From Ruixingdingia sedimenti (GTDB lineage Bacteria > Pseudomonadota > Alphaproteobacteria > Rhodobacterales > Rhodobacteraceae): a stretch of 11,135 bases of DNA. The notes below the pieces were generated by a model that made no database searches, was not told the origin of the DNA, and was given only the letters and a program-made list of their open reading frames with translations. The translations under genes were made by a program, and so were the position numbers. The DNA lies in NCBI RefSeq assembly GCF_031432425.1, contig NZ_JAVKPH010000058.1, positions 1 through 11,135 of the forward strand. Direction: 5' to 3'. Below are positions 8,645 to 11,135 of this stretch, one piece after another; position 1 is the stretch's first letter, and each line of letters opens with the position of its first letter.

Positions 8645-9320
8645 CGCACGCCTCCAGTTCGATATCGAGGGATTCTCCCGCCCGCGCCCGGATCAGTTCG
8701 ATCAGCCAGCGCGCGCGACCGACGCCGGGCACGGGCAAAGGCCGGGACGGCAGCACCGAGATCCGCCAGCGGGTCATCGCCGCCGTCGGCTGGCCGAAAT
8801 CGCTGGCCTCGGCCTGCCGCCGCCAGCGGCGCAGGGCGAGGCCGATGGTGCCGCTTTCCTTGGCGGCCAGGTGCAGCCGCCGCGAGGCGGTCATCGGCAG
8901 CCGGGCAATATCGGCGACCACCGCGCCCAGCCCACCGTGCCGCAGGCCTTCCTCCATGCAGGCCAGGACCGACTTGTCATCGCCGGCCTCGACATGGATG
9001 ACGCGATCGGGCGGCAGGCCGGCCTGTTCCAGGCCCGGCGCGAACAGATCCTGCTGGGCGACGCACCACAGCACCTTGCCTTGGGTCCGCGCGGCGATCC
9101 CGGCCACGAAACAGGCCGCCGCCGCGCCGTCCACGGCGCCGTTGCCGCCGCCCGCAACCTCATGCAGACAGCCAAGAGCCAACCCACCACCGGGCAGTTT
9201 GCGGTCCAGAGACGGAACGCCGAAGGGCAGCACTTCCCGCGCGCGAGCGCCATCACCTTCAAGCTGCGCGATTCGCACACGAAGGGCCGCAATGGCTGGA
9301 CTGATGGCGAGCTCGTGCAT
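8559..9320 (-). CDS. imuA: ImuA, RecA-like mutasome accessory protein
   Basis: A 253-residue protein of the ImuA/SulA-like RecA-fold family, first gene of the imuA-imuB-dnaE2 operon. It has an N-terminal helix (ALRVRIAQLEGDG), the characteristic FGVPSLDRKLPGGGLALGCLHEV entry into the RecA-like core (written here only to its 20-residue part: FGVPSLDRKLPGGGLALGCL), a degenerate P-loop region rich in Gly/Ala (AGGGNGAVDGAAAACF), and a strand VLWCVAQQDLFAPGL. A canonical Walker A GKT is absent, as is usual for ImuA. The start at 9320 is the best available ATG but its ribosome site is weak. The operator at 9368-9382 is 47 bases upstream. The 3' end runs 86 bases into imuB in another frame. Expression is expected to be LexA-repressed and DNA-damage induced. 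Confidence 0.92.
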   Translation of the reverse strand: MHELAISPAIAALRVRIAQLEGDGARAREVLPFGVPSLDRKLPGGGLALGCLHEVAGGGNGAVDGAAAACFVAGIAARTQGKVLWCVAQQDLFAPGLEQAGLPPDRVIHVEAGDDKSVLACMEEGLRHGGLGAVVADIARLPMTASRRLHLAAKESGTIGLALRRWRRQAEASDFGQPTAAMTRWRISVLPSRPLPVPGVGRARWLIELIRARAGESLDIELEACDGSGHLGLPADMADRPAAAEGRRHSAAS

Positions 9321-9367
9321 CTGGAAGGCAGGCTCCGGATCTTCTCAAGGGCAAATCCTGTCGTTAT

Positions 9368-9382
9368 GTTCTTTGTTTGTTC
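9368..9382. promoter_or_regulatory. LexA/SOS box between divergent imuA and SRAP genes
   Basis: A perfect GTTC-TTTGTTT-GTTC direct repeat, exactly the GTTC-N7-GTTC operator bound by LexA in Alphaproteobacteria. It sits 47 bases upstream of the imuA ATG (- strand) and 98 bases upstream of the SRAP TTG (+ strand), so one operator can control both directions. A possible weak + strand promoter (TTCTCA at 9342-9347, 17-base spacer, TATGTT at 9365-9370) would overlap the box. I could not pick a - strand promoter with confidence. Confidence 0.88.
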
Positions 9383-9468
9383 TAGTGCGCGGCGGGAGTC
9401 AATCTGAGTCTCGTAAGATGTGATCGGAAGCCTTGCCGGAACTTCTGGCGTATGATGGCCGCAAAATC

Positions 9469-9475
9469 GGAGAAG
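9469..9475 (+). promoter_or_regulatory. Shine-Dalgarno site that fixes the SRAP start
   Basis: The GGAGAAG run lies five bases upstream of the TTG at 9481. It supports TTG as the true start rather than the in-frame ATG at 9433, which has no comparable site and would bury the catalytic cysteine at position 18. Confidence 0.75.
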
Positions 9476-9480
9476 CGGGT

Positions 9481-10149
9481 TTGTGCAATCTCTACAATCT
9501 GACCACCAACCAGCAGGCGATCCGGGATTTCGTGGCGCTCACCCACGACAGTATCGGCAATCTGGAACCGATCCTCGACGTCTATCCCGACCGGCCCGCG
9601 CCGGTCGTGCGCAAAACCGATGGCGGGCTGGAGCTTGCTCGCCTTACATGGGGAATGCCCACGCCGGTCGAGCATCTGAAGACCCCGGACGCGCCTGACA
9701 CCGGCGTCACCAATGTTCGCAAGACCTGGATACGGCACTGGCAACAGTGGCTCGGGGTTGAGCACCGTTGCGTCGTCCCGGCGACGGCGTTCTCGGAATA
9801 CGGGCAGGTGCCTGATCCGGTGACGAAGCGCAAACCACTCTACTGGTTCGCGCTCGACCAGGCGCAGCCCCTGTTCTTCTTCGCCGGGATCTGGACCCGA
9901 TGGGAAGGGACGCGCGGATCGAACCGCACGCCGAGACCGGGCGAACATGAACTCTTCGCTTTCCTCACCACTGATGCCAACGAAGTGGTGAAGCCGATCC
10001 ATCCCAAGGCAATGCCAGTGATCCTGACCAATTCCGACGAGGTGGAGGTCTGGCTGACGGCCGACTGGCGCGAGGCGAAGGCCCTGCAACGACCTTTGCC
10101 CGCCGATCGGCTGGAAGGTATCGAAAAACCGGCAACTCCGACAGGTTGA
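9481..10149 (+). CDS. SRAP-family (YedK/HMCES-like) abasic-site shielding protein
   Basis: A 222-residue SOS response-associated peptidase (SRAP) protein. Family members lose the initiator Met, and the exposed Cys2 forms a thiazolidine crosslink with abasic sites in single-stranded DNA, protecting them from cleavage and error-prone processing. I chose TTG at 9481 because it gives MCNLYNLT with Cys at position 2 and has a well-placed GGAGAAG site. An ATG at 9433 would add 16 residues and abolish the free Cys. The other active-site residues are present: Asn78 (TNVRK), Glu106 (AFSEYG) and His174 (PIHPKAMPVIL), matching Asn75, Glu105 and His160 of E. coli YedK. The RCVVPATAFSEY block is a typical SRAP signature. 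It is divergent from imuA across the shared SOS box and is followed nine bases later by a broken dinB, suggesting an SOS-induced SRAP-dinB operon. Confidence 0.93.
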   Translation: MCNLYNLTTNQQAIRDFVALTHDSIGNLEPILDVYPDRPAPVVRKTDGGLELARLTWGMPTPVEHLKTPDAPDTGVTNVRKTWIRHWQQWLGVEHRCVVPATAFSEYGQVPDPVTKRKPLYWFALDQAQPLFFFAGIWTRWEGTRGSNRTPRPGEHELFAFLTTDANEVVKPIHPKAMPVILTNSDEVEVWLTADWREAKALQRPLPADRLEGIEKPATPTG

Positions 10150-10158
10150 CGACGAAGC

Positions 10159-10401
10159 ATGTCGGGATCGGGAGAACAGATCGGGGAGGCCGCCGAGCCA
10201 GACAGGAATATCGGCAAGATCATCCATGTGGATATGGATGCGTTCTATGCCTCGGTCGAGCAGCGCGACAAGCCGGAGTTGCGGGGCAAGCCGGTCGCTC
10301 CTAACCTAGCGCAGCTTCGGTCGAGTTCGAGATGTCAAGCGGCGGTACGTGCCCTCTCGAAGTTGCGCGACCTGTACCCCTCGGACTATCTTGAGGAATG
10401 A
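10159..10401 (+). pseudogene. dinB: Truncated dinB (DNA polymerase IV) fused to foreign sequence
   Basis: The first 47 codons are an unmistakable DinB N-terminus: IGKIIHVDMDAFYASVEQRD with the first metal-binding aspartate (Asp25), then PELRGKPVA. In intact polymerase IV this continues with a VGG-type strand and about 300 more residues. Here, from codon 48 (about 10300), the sequence changes to PNLAQLRSSSRCQAAVRALS and ends in LYPSDYLEE at a TGA (10399-10401). The palm, fingers, little finger, SIDE motif and clamp-binding tail are all missing, so no polymerase can be made. The chimeric ORF is in frame and may still be translated as an 80-residue peptide. It follows the SRAP gene by nine bases. 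The break is a recombination junction rather than a point mutation. Confidence 0.9.
10300..10401 (+). other. Foreign tail after the dinB junction, probable end of another gene
   Basis: These 34 codons including the stop are not DinB. They read as a plausible helical C-terminus (CQAAVRALSKLRDLYPSDYLEE). The stop TGA shares a base with the ATG of the abi gene (TGATG at 10399-10403), and GAGG at 10393-10396 acts as that gene's ribosome site. This is the sort of overlap seen between native operon partners. I infer that it is the 3' remnant of the gene that originally preceded abi, brought in with it. Family unknown. Confidence 0.5.
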
Positions 10402-11084
10402 TGCAAAGCACCGCTCCAGATCCCAATAAGCAACCGGAAATACTCGGTCGAACACGCCGGCTGACGCCGCAGCACAGAATCACCTTCGACCAGATATTTC
10501 ACAGTGGTGGTGGCTACGTTCTGAATTTCTCTGACCGGACCATGGGTGAATGGTTTGAAGAATTCTTCGATTTCAATATTTTTGACGAACGTTATCAGAT
10601 CGAGGGCGATAGCAAGGGCAAGACGCTGAGGGGTTTTATCGAGGTCGCCGAGCCACGCCTCGTTGCTCGCGTCCTTCGCGCACTATGGGACTATCGTTGT
10701 AGCCTGGACGGTTTCGTGGAAGACAATTCCGATCAGGAGACGCGACTCAAGATGTGGCTCGAACAGCTCACCAACGAGTTGGAGAACTCCTCATCGCTTA
10801 ATCTGGACGAGGCGTTCAAGGACTTCTCGAGCGATACGACTTTGCCCAAGCTACGAGCGTCGATCGCTGGGGATCTGATCGGCAACAAGCCTGATGTGGC
10901 ACTCGATCGCATACACACATACTGCGTGAAGCGGTTCCGTGCACTGCTAGCGGATCGAGGTATGCCGTGCGATCCATCGACACCACTACACGCCATTTTC
11001 GGTGCATATGGCAAAGCGGTGCGAGATGAAGGTGTAGTGAGCCAATTTGCACTACCGAGAGACTGTGCCGAATTTTGTGCCTGA
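10401..11084 (+). pseudogene. AbiJ-type abortive infection protein, C-terminus lost to an IS
   Basis: The product resembles abortive-infection family proteins. The N-terminal part carries the AbiJ-type block GGGYVLNFSDRTMGEWFEEF, then FDERY..GDSKGKTLRGFIE and LRALWDYR. The C-terminal part starts the Abi_C region (KPDVALDRIHTYCVKRFRAL, then STPLHAIFGAYGKAVRDEG). In relatives about 60-80 more residues follow, including an RN...H HEPN-type ribonuclease motif. Here the reading frame instead enters the IS end and stops after DCAEFCA, so that motif is absent and the protein is likely inactive. I prefer the ATG at 10401 (GAGG four bases before it) over the one at 10398. Base composition is visibly poorer in GC than the mutasome genes, which fits horizontal acquisition. 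The family call is from recognition of conserved blocks and should hold; the exact subfamily is less sure. Confidence 0.75.
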
Positions 11085-11135
11085 CGCGTTGTGTTAGGCC
11101 ATTGGGAAGCGGTCTTCGAACATGATGGCGAGCTG
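11059..11135 (-). mobile_element. Terminus of an IS256-family insertion sequence (partial)
   Basis: The reading frame of abi breaks at about 11057-11059, where GAGACTGTGCCGAATTTTGT begins. This resembles the terminal inverted repeats of IS256-family elements. It contains TGTGCC twice (11064-11069 and 11076-11081), 12 bases apart. A transposase C-terminus ending at 11094 on the - strand lies just inside. The other end and any 8-9-base target duplication lie beyond the window, so the exact boundary is approximate. Confidence 0.65.
11094..11135 (-). CDS. C-terminal end of IS256-family (Mutator-type) transposase, partial
   Basis: Reading leftward from the window edge, 13 codons give QLAIMFEDRFPMA followed by TAA. 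Many IS256/Mutator-family DDE transposases end in a similar NQFAIxFxDRFP segment, and the distance of about 35 bases from the stop to the presumed inverted repeat is normal for this family. The identification rests on this short tail together with the terminal repeat, so it is probable rather than certain. The catalytic DDE region is outside the window. Confidence 0.6.
   Translation of the reverse strand, partial: QLAIMFEDRFPMA

Noticed and set aside
8186..9407. Two long + strand frames (8186-9001 and 8454-9407) opposite imuB and imuA
   Set aside because: They are low-complexity Arg/Ala/Pro-rich antisense shadows of genes that have recognisable family sequence.
9433..9480. ATG at 9433 as the SRAP start
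   Set aside because: It would place the catalytic Cys at position 18 and lacks the well-spaced ribosome site found before the TTG at 9481.
1..11135. CRISPR arrays, tRNA or rRNA genes
   Set aside because: No regularly spaced repeats and no recognisable tRNA or rRNA sequence were seen on either strand.

Overview
The window looks like a piece of an alphaproteobacterial genome or large plasmid. The evidence is the high GC and GC-rich third codon positions of the central genes, a complete imuA-imuB-dnaE2 mutasome cassette, and a perfect GTTC-N7-GTTC direct repeat, which is the alphaproteobacterial form of the LexA (SOS) operator. Genus cannot be read from the sequence; a sphingomonad, rhodobacter or rhizobial relative would all fit.

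Layout. (1) Positions 1-3688, + strand: the last 17 codons of an unidentified gene, an unknown small protein (96-386), and, overlapping its stop codon by one base, a 1100-residue Ski2-like superfamily 2 helicase (386-3688). The arrangement resembles a mobile genome-defence operon, possibly Hachiman-like, but the partner that would settle this lies upstream of the window. (2) Positions 3689-3851: a short convergent intergenic gap with no convincing terminator. (3) Positions 3852-9320, - strand: dnaE2 (imuC), imuB and imuA, transcribed imuA to imuB to dnaE2 with overlapping reading frames. This is the damage-inducible error-prone translesion synthesis machine. (4) Positions 9321-9480: a divergent control region with one SOS box. 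(5) Positions 9481-10149, + strand: an SRAP (YedK/HMCES-family) protein that shields abasic sites; its real start is a TTG that puts the catalytic cysteine at position 2. (6) Positions 10159-10401: the first 47 codons of dinB (DNA polymerase IV), cut off and fused in frame to foreign sequence. (7) Positions 10401-11084: an AbiJ-type abortive-infection gene that has lost its C-terminus. (8) About 11059 to the window end: the terminus of an IS256-family insertion sequence, with the end of its transposase on the - strand.

How it works together: the SRAP-dinB arm and the imuA-imuB-dnaE2 arm diverge from a shared LexA-type operator, so abasic-site protection and mutagenic lesion bypass were probably induced together. 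The polymerase IV part of that regulon is broken here. The conserved SOS block is flanked by putative phage-defence genes on both sides (helicase module on the left, Abi gene plus IS on the right). The junctions inside dinB and inside the abi gene show at least two rearrangements on the right side.
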